NCBI GenBank assembly: GCA_003139735.1
Contig: PLGA01000230.1
Span: 1-14,859, forward strand
DNA from: Bryobacterales bacterium
GTDB taxonomy: Bacteria; Acidobacteriota; Terriglobia; Bryobacterales; Bryobacteraceae
Direction of reading: 5' to 3'
Length of the DNA: 14,859 nt
The notes under the pieces were generated by a model. It was not told the DNA's origin and did no database searches. It saw only the letters and a program-made list of their open reading frames with translations. The translations under genes and the position numbers were made by a program. This document shows, one piece after another, positions 1 through 6,638 of the stretch. The first letter of the stretch is position 1. The number at the start of each line of letters is the position of its first letter.

Positions 1-119
1 GAGCCATCCAGGGCGGTGGCGGTCACGGACGCCGCGGCTTTCAGGTTGCGCAGAACCACCGTGCCGGTGACCGGCTCAATCAGGCTGGGCGACGCGCCCC
101 AAGTGACGTTACGGGGGTT
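1..119 (-). pseudogene. Duplicated 3'-end fragment of the glycosidase gene
   Basis: Bases 1-119 align without gaps to 7805-7923, in the same orientation, with only four mismatches by eye (24, 31, 33 and 94), about 97% identity. On the minus strand the fragment encodes the counterpart of residues 637-676 of the glycosidase at 7693-9831 (core PRNVTWGASPSLIEP). Identity stops abruptly after base 119. Upstream on the minus strand the frame stays open to a TGA at 279-281, but the sequence there does not resemble the glycosidase. The fragment is therefore either a truncated gene copy or a C-terminal module joined to a different N-terminal part. It continues off the left edge, so the rest cannot be judged. 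I infer a recent duplication or gene conversion because so few differences have accumulated. Confidence 0.8.
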
Positions 120-149
120 GGGGACTTCGCGCAGGAATTCGATCGGGCG

Positions 150-320
150 ATGAGATCCCAAGAGGAAGGCCTTCGCAAGTTTGTGGCGGAGTCCGGAAAG
201 AAAGGTCTTGGCAGCGTCAGCGGAATGCGCCTCTATATAGACCCCGTGATTAGGGACTATCGGAATTCGCCCGAAGGCTCACTGCCGCCGCCCAGCCCAA
301 GGGGGATCAGACTGGATTAG
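150..320 (+). CDS. Possible ORF (fragment) after the repeat junction, unknown function
   Basis: An ATG at 150 opens a 56-codon frame ending with TAG at 318-320. The frame is open upstream through the 119-bp repeat to the window edge, so the ATG need not be the start. The product is hydrophilic with a plausible mix of charged residues (for example QEEGLRKFVAESGKKG, then a proline-rich tail) and matches no family I recognise. The opposite strand is also open here (278 down to the left edge) with similar third-position GC, so the coding strand cannot be decided from composition. No convincing ribosome-binding site precedes the ATG. It may be the remnant 3' end of a gene cut by the recombination that placed the repeat next to it, or non-coding. 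Low confidence. Confidence 0.25.
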   Translation: MRSQEEGLRKFVAESGKKGLGSVSGMRLYIDPVIRDYRNSPEGSLPPPSPRGIRLD

Positions 321-414
321 GCACGGCGCGCGTTCACCGGCTGCGGCAGGTGACTTCGGACTGACGCATGATAGAATCCAGGCTTGCCTAGAGGTGGGAG
401 TGGAGGTGACGAAA
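321..414 (+). promoter_or_regulatory. 5' region and candidate promoter of the beta-helix gene
   Basis: A sigma70-like pair fits here: GTGACT at 350-355 (4 of 6 matches to TTGACA), a 16-bp spacer, and TAGAAT at 372-377 (5 of 6 matches to TATAAT), placing the -10 box 37 bp before the ATG at 415. A strong Shine-Dalgarno, GGAGGTGA at 402-409, sits 5 nt before that ATG. The ribosome site is well supported; the promoter is a consensus match only. Confidence 0.4.
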
Positions 415-2001
415 ATGCGTCCGTCCCCTTTTTCGCGGCGCGCTTTTGCCCTTGGAACGGTTGCTTCGATGTTCATTGCGCCCAAGGCGGCGGGCGCGTC
501 CACCGCGGCCAGGACGTTTCATGTCTCCGCGGCGGGAAACGATGAAAGCAGCGGACTGTCTCCGCAAAAGGCGTGGAAGACGCTGGATCGGGTGAACCGC
601 GCGCCGTTTGAGCCGGGCGATGCGATTCTGCTGCGCTCCGGCGACGTTTGGAAAGGGCAACTGCAATTGCAGGGCTCGGGGGCGGAGCATAAGCCTATTC
701 TTCTGGGCCGCTATGGGACCGGGCGCTTGCCAGTAATCGACATGGGCGCGGCGAAGGGCGCCGCGGTCCGGCTGGAGAACCGGAGTTGGTGGGAGATCCG
801 CGAGCTTGAAGTCACCAGCGGGGCGCCGGCGGACGCTCAGATGGGGCGGCAGGGGATTGTTGCGCTGGCGACGGGCGACGGCAAGACTACGAACATCGCA
901 ATCCGCCAGTGTTACATCCACGATATCTGGGGAACGCTCGGCGGGGGCGGGCCGCTCGACGGCTATAACAGCGCCGCCATCTTCGTGGGCCGGGTGCAGG
1001 GCGACAGGGTGAGAACGGGCGCCGCGGAGAACATGCTGATCGAAGGGAACAGGATCGAGCGCGTCGACCGGTGCGGCATCATCGCATGGCACGGCGGCAA
1101 GGGCGTGGCGATCCGCGGCAATCGCATCGATAACCTGGGCGGGGACGCCATCTTCCCGGAAGGCTGCGACGGAGTGCTGGTGGAGCGCAACGTGGTTACC
1201 CGGAGCTGCCTGCGGACGGGCGACCCCGACCTTACACTGGCGGGGAGAGGCTACAACCCGCACTCCGCGGCGATATGGCTGCAGAACCTCACCGGCGGCA
1301 TCATGCAGTTCAACGAGGTCTACGATACGGGCCGGGCGAAAGGCAACGGAGACGGCGAGGGCTACGACTTCGATTTCGGGTGCCGCGACTGCATCCTGCA
1401 ATACAATTACAGCCGGAACAACCACGGGCTGCTGCTGGTGATGAACCGGGCTACGGGCAACATCGTACGGTATAACATTAGCGAAAACGACCAGACGCAC
1501 CTGCTGGCGCTGCGGTCCAACCTGGACGACGGGAATTTGATCTACAACAACGTGTTCTACATCGATCACGGGACGGCCGAGATTGAGATGATGGATTCGC
1601 GGGAGCTGAAAGACAAGAGCAAAGTGGGCGCGCCGATGCGCAACAACATCTTCTACGCCACGGGCCAGGGCCGGTTCAAGGTGACCTACTTAGCGCCAAC
1701 GCTCGCGGACGCGAATCCCGGGGATAACCGGCTGTTCCTGGACAACTGCTACTACGGCCCCTGGCTGGGCGACGGTCCGAACGACTCCAACCGCGAAAGC
1801 AAGACGTACGATCCGCTCTTCGCCGCCCCGGGCGAGGGCGGGATGGGGTTCGACAGCCTGAAAGGGTACCAACTGCGCGCGGACTCCGCCTGCCTGGGGC
1901 GCGGGACGGCGATTCCTCACAACGGCGGCCGCGACTTCTGGGGGAATCCGTTACCCGATGGCAAGTTGGACATCGGGGCTTTTCAGCACCGGGCAAAGTA
2001 G
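415..2001 (+). CDS. Tat-exported right-handed parallel beta-helix protein
   Basis: A 528-residue exported protein. The N-terminus carries a twin-arginine signal (SRRAFALG at residues 7-14, then a hydrophobic stretch ending near AAGA at 25-28), so it is probably folded in the cytoplasm before export. The mature part opens with FHVSAAGNDESSGLSP and a GDAILLRSGDVW segment, then has many short repeats of the N-x-I/V-x-x-N type (about residues 110-450), as in parallel beta-helix (PbH1) proteins. It ends with DFWGNPLPDGKLDIGAFQH, a common close for secreted polysaccharide-lyase-like beta-helix proteins. Substrate cleavage is plausible but no catalytic set is identifiable, so neither a lyase nor hydrolase family is assigned. 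A GTG at 394 would add seven residues; the ATG at 415 is preferred because GGAGGTGA lies 5 nt upstream. It converges on the phosphatase gene. Confidence 0.82.
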   Translation: MRPSPFSRRAFALGTVASMFIAPKAAGASTAARTFHVSAAGNDESSGLSPQKAWKTLDRVNRAPFEPGDAILLRSGDVWKGQLQLQGSGAEHKPILLGRYGTGRLPVIDMGAAKGAAVRLENRSWWEIRELEVTSGAPADAQMGRQGIVALATGDGKTTNIAIRQCYIHDIWGTLGGGGPLDGYNSAAIFVGRVQGDRVRTGAAENMLIEGNRIERVDRCGIIAWHGGKGVAIRGNRIDNLGGDAIFPEGCDGVLVERNVVTRSCLRTGDPDLTLAGRGYNPHSAAIWLQNLTGGIMQFNEVYDTGRAKGNGDGEGYDFDFGCRDCILQYNYSRNNHGLLLVMNRATGNIVRYNISENDQTHLLALRSNLDDGNLIYNNVFYIDHGTAEIEMMDSRELKDKSKVGAPMRNNIFYATGQGRFKVTYLAPTLADANPGDNRLFLDNCYYGPWLGDGPNDSNRESKTYDPLFAAPGEGGMGFDSLKGYQLRADSACLGRGTAIPHNGGRDFWGNPLPDGKLDIGAFQHRAK

Positions 2002-2029
2002 CGGGCAATTCGGAGAACCTATCGCCATC

Positions 2030-2073
2030 GGGGGGAACCAGGGGGGAACCAGGGGGGAACCAGGGGGGAACCA
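2030..2073 (+). repeat. Four tandem 11-bp G-tract repeats (G-quadruplex candidate)
   Basis: The unit GGGGGGAACCA occurs four times with no interruption (2030-2040, 2041-2051, 2052-2062, 2063-2073), followed by a further GGG at 2074. Five G-tracts of three or more separated by 5-nt AACCA spacers satisfy the usual intramolecular G-quadruplex pattern on the plus strand. The unit length is not a multiple of three and lies outside any gene, 28 bp beyond the beta-helix stop codon. It abuts the double palindrome at 2074-2135. Copy number may vary between strains through slippage. Confidence 0.9.
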
Positions 2074-2135
2074 GGGACAGACGGATCTGTCCACGCGGCG
2101 CGAAAACCGCGCCTTGGGACAGATTCGTCTGTCCC
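2074..2135. repeat. Nested double palindrome, REP/BIME-like, between convergent genes
   Basis: Two palindromes are arranged as an inverted pair around a third hairpin. GGGACAGA-CGGA-TCTGTCC lies at 2074-2092, and GGGACAGA-TTCG-TCTGTCCC at 2116-2135, an 8-bp stem with a TTCG tetraloop. Arm 2074-2092 is also the reverse complement of 2117-2135 with one mismatch in 19. Between them GGCGCG-AAAAC-CGCGCC (2097-2113) forms a 6-bp stem. The whole can fold as two separate hairpins or one long cruciform. Placement between two stop codons (2001 and 2142) resembles REP/BIME elements, which can block read-through from both sides. No T-run follows, so it is not a classic intrinsic terminator. Confidence 0.85.
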
Positions 2136-2141
2136 TGGCGT

Positions 2142-3476
2142 TCAGGAGTGGTTGATGTAGGTGGAGGATGTTCCGTTTTTCCGCAGCTCGAATTTATCGG
2201 CGACAGCGCCGTCGATAGAGTAGGCGGTTAGGGCCAAGCGGTTGGGCGATACGTCGACGATCTGGTAGAACTGTTCGTTCTCGATCATCTTCGCCATGTA
2301 TTGGCTGTTCACTTTCTGGGTCTTATACATCTTCGGGCCGCTCACGGAGATGACGTAAATGACGCCGGGGGCCGAAGGGTCGACGATGCGGTCGCGGGCG
2401 ATCTTGTGGGTGCGGGCATAGACGTGGTCGTGGCCTTGCAGGACCAGGTCCACATGGTACTTTTCGTAGAGCGGAGCGAGGGCGGCGCGCATGGCGGCGT
2501 ACTCACGGTCCTGGGCGATGGCGTAGATGCCCTGGTGCTGCACGACGATGGTCCAGCGATTGGGGTTATCACTCAGAACGCGGGTGACCCACTCCACCTC
2601 CTTGGCGGTGACGCGCTGGCGCGCCGCGGCATCGTAGCCTTCCTCGGCGAACGCATTCACATCAAGGGCGATGAAGCGGACACCCTGGTAGTCCAGGTAA
2701 TACGACTGGCCCGGCATGTCGTCCAGATCCGGGCCGTTGGCGGGCAGGGCGAAATGGCTCCGCCAGGGCCACGCGGCGGCGAGCGACGACTTGGCGTCCG
2801 GGGCGCCGACCGGCCGATGCAAGTCGTGGTTGCCCGGAACGGGAATACTGGGGACGGTGGCGGAGATGAAGGCCAGTGCGTCGCTCCACTCGCCCCAAAG
2901 AGAGTCGTCGTACCCTTCGGCGACCAGGTCGCCCGCGTGGACGAGGAAGCGGGCATCGGGAGCGGCGGCGTAGGCGCGGCGGATGGACCGCGACCACAAC
3001 GACTTGATGCTGTTCTGTTCGTCGCCCACATAGAGAAACCGGAAGGGCTCGGGCGTGGCGGAAGCGGTGCGAAAGACGTTCCACTCGCCCCAGACCTGGC
3101 CATCGCCCACGCGGTAGCAGTATGCGGTGTTGGGCTCGAGCCCCTGGAACCTGGCGGCGTAATGGGCGGCGGACCGGCCATCGCCCAGGTCGTCTTTTTG
3201 AAAGGCGGCGGACGTGGTAGTGGCCAACGGTTCGAACTTGGGGTCGGCTAGGAACTTGGCGACCTGCGCCTGTGGAGACGCCGCGCGAAGGTCGGTACGC
3301 CAGGTCACGGCCTGGGTGCGGGCGGGATCGCCGGCCCACGAGAGGACGATCCGCGAGGGGACCGCTCCCGCGGCGGCCGGATCGGGCGGCGCCGCGGCAG
3401 CGCGAGTGGCCAAAGAAGCCAGAAACGGGCCGGGCGCCAGTTGAGCGAATTGGCGGCGGGTGAATTTAGGGATCAT
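2142..3476 (-). CDS. Tat-exported purple-acid-phosphatase-like metallophosphoesterase
   Basis: A 444-residue enzyme predicted to cleave phosphate monoesters outside the cytoplasm. The N-terminus has a twin-arginine signal (FTRRQFAQLA at 5-14). Residues about 38-140 look like the fibronectin-III-like N-domain of purple acid phosphatases (RIVLSWAGDPARTQAVTWRT). The catalytic domain from about 145 shows the metal-ligand blocks in order: GDEQ (D152), GDLVAEGY (D183, Y189), PGNHD (N216, H217), VVQH (H314) and GHDH (H349, H351). Length and domain order fit the family; the usual GDxG first block is changed to GDEQ. The start is supported by AAGGAG at 3484-3489, 7 nt before the ATG. The TonB receptor gene ends 21 bp upstream, so the two are probably co-transcribed, linking phosphate release with outer-membrane uptake. 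Substrate is not readable from sequence. Confidence 0.88.
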   Translation of the reverse strand: MIPKFTRRQFAQLAPGPFLASLATRAAAAPPDPAAAGAVPSRIVLSWAGDPARTQAVTWRTDLRAASPQAQVAKFLADPKFEPLATTTSAAFQKDDLGDGRSAAHYAARFQGLEPNTAYCYRVGDGQVWGEWNVFRTASATPEPFRFLYVGDEQNSIKSLWSRSIRRAYAAAPDARFLVHAGDLVAEGYDDSLWGEWSDALAFISATVPSIPVPGNHDLHRPVGAPDAKSSLAAAWPWRSHFALPANGPDLDDMPGQSYYLDYQGVRFIALDVNAFAEEGYDAAARQRVTAKEVEWVTRVLSDNPNRWTIVVQHQGIYAIAQDREYAAMRAALAPLYEKYHVDLVLQGHDHVYARTHKIARDRIVDPSAPGVIYVISVSGPKMYKTQKVNSQYMAKMIENEQFYQIVDVSPNRLALTAYSIDGAVADKFELRKNGTSSTYINHS

Positions 3477-3497
3477 GACGTTTCTCCTTGGGCGCGG

Positions 3498-6482
3498 CTA
3501 GAACTCGGCGCGCAACATGAACTCCAGGCGGCGCGGAGCGCCGGTGCCGGTGGCGCCGGTATTCAGGATGCTGGTGATCTTTCCGAAATTGGAGGATGAC
3601 GTGTTGCCGGAGGGGTTCGACCATTGCGGGTTATTGAGCAGGTTGAACGCCGCAGCGCGGAAATTCAGGGCGAGACGCTCGGTGACGCGGAAACGCTTCT
3701 GGAGGCCCGTATCGATTTCGTAATTGCGCGGGCCGGTGGCGATGTAGCGTCCCAGGTTGCCCCAGGTTCCGTTGGCCGGAGTGGAAAACGCGGCGGGATT
3801 GAACCACATGGTTGGAATGCTCTGGTTGGCGGCGTAGATCGACTGGCCTTGGACGTAGTTGGGCCGCTGGCCGGAAGTGTTGCCATCCGGCATTGCCGCG
3901 GACTTTCGTGTAACGGTGATATTTATCGGCGTCCCGGTGCGGGCGGTGGCCAGACCCGTGAGCGACCATCCGCCCAGGATGTTGGAAGCCAGACCGCTGT
4001 TCAGAAAGTGCTGGCCGTGTCCGAAGGGCAACTGCCAGATGCCGTTGGTGGACAAGGTCTGGCGCACATCGATATCGGAACTGCTGCGGTCGCAAGCGCG
4101 GCAGGCCATATCCTGAAAGCCGACGCTCGTACCCGAACCGTCGGACGCGTCCGTGATCCCGTGCGACCACATGTAGTTAGCCTGGAACAGGAAGCCGTGC
4201 GCAAACAAGCGGTGAACGGAAGACTGCATCGCGTTGAAGTTGTTATTGCCGTCGTTGGCTTTCAGGCCGAACGAGCTGAAAGCCGACAAGGCGCGCAGGC
4301 CCGTGGCGGGATTAATCAGGTTGACGGTGTACTTGTCGAAGAGGTGGTGGCCCTCGCCGCCAACGTAGCCCACTTGCGCCACGAACCCCTTGCCCACTTC
4401 CCGCTGGATCACGAAATCGTAGTTATTGTAGGAGAGGTCCTTGCGGTGGCGGTCGATGGCCTTCGGGCCGTAGAGCGCGAGGGCGGGATTCAAAAACGGG
4501 GTCAGCGGATAAGACAGATTCGGCGTAGTGCTGATGGTCCAGGAATAGCGCGGCACGGCGCTTTCCGCGGGATCGCTGAAATCGTCGTTTTGGTTGCCGC
4601 CGTAATAGATCCCGAAGCCGCTGCGAATCGTGGTTTTCCCCTCGAACGCCCGCGGAGCCCACGCCATGCCGACGCGCGGCCCGAAATCCTTCGGGTTGGG
4701 GCTGTAATAAGGCGTGCCTTTGGGACAGAAGCCGCCGCAGCCGGCGATATCGACCACGGCGGAGCGGTTCAGGATTTCGTGAGCCACGGAGTAGTATTCA
4801 TAGCGCAGCCCCAGGTTCAGGGTGAGCTCCGGGGTGACCTTGAAATCGTCCTGGAAATATCCCATGGCGAACGTGCGCCGGTTGCCCACCACGCCCTCGC
4901 CTTGCAGCCAACTGGCCGAGGCGGCCACGTCGTTGATGAAGTCGGTGGGCGAATTAAAGCTCACCGACTGCGTGGTGAGCGTGTTGCCGGAGTTGTTCAA
5001 CTGGATGCGCCGGATTTCCACTCCCGCTTTGAGCGTGTGGCGGCCGCGCACCGTGGTCAGGTTGTCCAGGTAGTTGTACGTGGTGCCGACCTCGGTATCG
5101 AGCGAGGTACTGCTCAGCGAATCGAAACCGAGTCCGTTCACCGCCGTCACGGTCAAGGCCGCCGGCGCCGTGCCGTAGCCCCAGTTGTGGTAGTTGGCGC
5201 GGTTCACGCCGACTTTGGCTTCATCCACGGTGGTGGCCGAGAAGATGTGCTGGAATTGCAGAACTACGTTGGTCGGAACCAGGTCCACCACGGCGTGGTC
5301 GCCGAGAGCGTCGCTGGGATTGTCGATGTAGGCGTTGTCCACGTTGTAGCGGAAGTACGCGCTGCTCTTGCCGTTGAAGATGTAATCAAGGCGGAACATG
5401 CCGGAATCTTCGCGGACGGTGTTGGTGGCCACGTCGGTGACGTAGTCGCTGATGCTGTCGTGCGGCGCCGTCCCCTGCCGGTAAGCGTTCACCAGTGGGG
5501 CAAGCGCCGGCGAGGTGGCGATCACGTGGGCGCGATACGCCGCGTTGGGAACCAGGTTCTGATAGAACGTTTGGCCCAGGCTCTGGCGCAGGCCTTCATA
5601 GTTGGCAAAAAAGAACGCCTTGTTCTTCACGATGGCACCGCCGAAACTTGCGCCGAACTGGTTCAGGCTGAACGGCGGCAAGGTGGGACCGTCGAACGGC
5701 GAGCGGGCGTCCAGACGGTCATTGCGGAGCATGTAGAAACCGCTGCCGTGGTAATCGTTGGTTCCGCTCTTGGAAACCACGCTGACCTGTGCGCCGCCGG
5801 CGGAGCCGGCTTCGGCGGTGTAGACGGCCGTGCTGACGCGGAACTCGGCGATGGAGTCGAGCGAGATATTCAGCCGCGCGTCGGCCTTCTGCGTTTGCTC
5901 CTGCACGCCGCTGGCGTCGATGCCGTCGAAGACAAAGTTGCTATCGTCGAGCGAGTGGCCGTCGAACTGGATGGCGCGCTGCCCGGCGTTGCCATAGTTC
6001 ACGGCGCCCGGCACGAGCAGCATGAGGCCGGCCCAGTTGCGCCCGTCCACGGGAAGGTCCTTGATCTGCGCGGCTTCGACGGATCCCCCGACTTCGGCGG
6101 AGGATCGGTTGACGGTCTCGAGCGTTCCGGTCACCTCGACCGTTTCGGTGGTGACGCCGACCTGGAGGCTGGCGTCAATGGTGCGCGGCTGGCCGACGAC
6201 CAGCTCGACACTGTTGACCTGGGTGGGTTTGAAGCCTTGCTTGGAAAACGTGACGGAATAGACGCCGATTGGCAGGCCTGGGATCTCATAGGTTCCGCCC
6301 GTCCCAGTGATGGTTTGGCGTCGAAAGCCCGTTTCGATAGATAGGGTCTCGACGGTGGCGTTTTGAACTACGGCGCCGCTGGCATCCGTAACCGTGCCGC
6401 TCAGGGATGCATGATCCACCTGCGCCGCTAGCGGGAGGCAGAGAAAGGCGAGGAGCGCAGGGCTCCACAAGCGTAGGGTCAT
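3498..6482 (-). CDS. TonB-dependent receptor, Oar-like, with CarboxypepD_reg domain
   Basis: A 994-residue outer-membrane receptor/transporter. A Sec signal (MTLRLWSPALLAFLCLPLAAQ) is followed by a carboxypeptidase-regulatory-like beta-sandwich (about 24-110; SGTVTDASGAVVQNATVET, YEIPGLPIGVYSV), a plug domain (about 125-245; IKDLPVDGRNWAGLMLLVPG, VFDGIDASG, SVVSKSGTNDYHGSGFY) and a beta-barrel to the C-terminus, which ends in phenylalanine (LEFMLRAEF) as expected for recognition by the barrel-assembly machinery. This order and length are typical of the receptor family greatly expanded in Acidobacteriota. The frame is open to 6575, but the ATG at 6482 is preferred because it gives a proper signal peptide and has GGGAG at 6492-6496, 9 nt upstream. 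It heads an apparent two-gene unit with the phosphatase. The ligand is unknown; phosphorylated organics or oligosaccharides are guesses from context. An inverted repeat sits 37 bp upstream of the start. Confidence 0.92.
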   Translation of the reverse strand: MTLRLWSPALLAFLCLPLAAQVDHASLSGTVTDASGAVVQNATVETLSIETGFRRQTITGTGGTYEIPGLPIGVYSVTFSKQGFKPTQVNSVELVVGQPRTIDASLQVGVTTETVEVTGTLETVNRSSAEVGGSVEAAQIKDLPVDGRNWAGLMLLVPGAVNYGNAGQRAIQFDGHSLDDSNFVFDGIDASGVQEQTQKADARLNISLDSIAEFRVSTAVYTAEAGSAGGAQVSVVSKSGTNDYHGSGFYMLRNDRLDARSPFDGPTLPPFSLNQFGASFGGAIVKNKAFFFANYEGLRQSLGQTFYQNLVPNAAYRAHVIATSPALAPLVNAYRQGTAPHDSISDYVTDVATNTVREDSGMFRLDYIFNGKSSAYFRYNVDNAYIDNPSDALGDHAVVDLVPTNVVLQFQHIFSATTVDEAKVGVNRANYHNWGYGTAPAALTVTAVNGLGFDSLSSTSLDTEVGTTYNYLDNLTTVRGRHTLKAGVEIRRIQLNNSGNTLTTQSVSFNSPTDFINDVAASASWLQGEGVVGNRRTFAMGYFQDDFKVTPELTLNLGLRYEYYSVAHEILNRSAVVDIAGCGGFCPKGTPYYSPNPKDFGPRVGMAWAPRAFEGKTTIRSGFGIYYGGNQNDDFSDPAESAVPRYSWTISTTPNLSYPLTPFLNPALALYGPKAIDRHRKDLSYNNYDFVIQREVGKGFVAQVGYVGGEGHHLFDKYTVNLINPATGLRALSAFSSFGLKANDGNNNFNAMQSSVHRLFAHGFLFQANYMWSHGITDASDGSGTSVGFQDMACRACDRSSSDIDVRQTLSTNGIWQLPFGHGQHFLNSGLASNILGGWSLTGLATARTGTPINITVTRKSAAMPDGNTSGQRPNYVQGQSIYAANQSIPTMWFNPAAFSTPANGTWGNLGRYIATGPRNYEIDTGLQKRFRVTERLALNFRAAAFNLLNNPQWSNPSGNTSSSNFGKITSILNTGATGTGAPRRLEFMLRAEF

Positions 6483-6518
6483 AAAAGGTAACTCCCAAGA
6501 AATTTTGAAACCGATATG

Positions 6519-6534
6519 CAGAGTATGAACTCTG
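6519..6534. promoter_or_regulatory. Inverted repeat upstream of the TonB receptor gene (operator candidate)
   Basis: CAGAGT-ATGA-ACTCTG is a perfect 6-bp inverted repeat with a 4-nt centre, 37-52 bp upstream of the preferred start codon at 6482, in a locally AT-rich stretch (6497-6540) that contrasts with the GC-rich surroundings. Its position fits an operator or a 5'-leader hairpin of the receptor transcript. No regulator is identifiable, and a 6-bp arm can arise by chance. Confidence 0.35.
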
Positions 6535-6585
6535 AAAATTAACAGGGGATGACAGGTGGCGCACAGTTTCGTCACGAGCGGCGGG

Positions 6586-6607
6586 AGGGCGAGGCATGCC
6601 TCGCCCT
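6586..6607. repeat. 22-bp perfect palindrome, copy 1 of a dispersed repeat
   Basis: AGGGCGAGGCA followed by its exact reverse complement, then TACGAG. It aligns with the palindrome at 7663-7685, which is also followed by CTACGAG in the same orientation, so the two are members of one repeat family (consensus GGGCRAGGC...GCCC then CTACGAG). It lies 31 bp before the probable start of the broken TIGR03435 gene and about 100 bp upstream of the divergent TonB receptor gene. Confidence 0.8.
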
Positions 6608-6638
6608 ACGAGCGATGCGGATGCCAAACGATGCGAAA

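Noticed and set aside
388..1569. A 393-codon minus-strand open frame opposite the beta-helix gene
   Set aside because: The plus strand has a strong Shine-Dalgarno, a Tat signal and beta-helix repeats; the minus translation shows only compositional bias.
2030..2073. Tandem repeats considered as a CRISPR array
   Set aside because: The 11-bp units are contiguous, with no spacers, and no cas gene is present.
2301..3251. A 316-codon plus-strand open frame opposite the phosphatase
   Set aside because: Antisense shadow; all phosphatase ligand blocks are on the minus strand.
3624..6344. A 906-codon plus-strand open frame opposite the TonB receptor
   Set aside because: It lies wholly antisense to a gene with clear signal, plug and barrel motifs. 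Its translation is low-complexity V/G/A/R/H-rich with no domain, a common mirror effect of high third-position GC.
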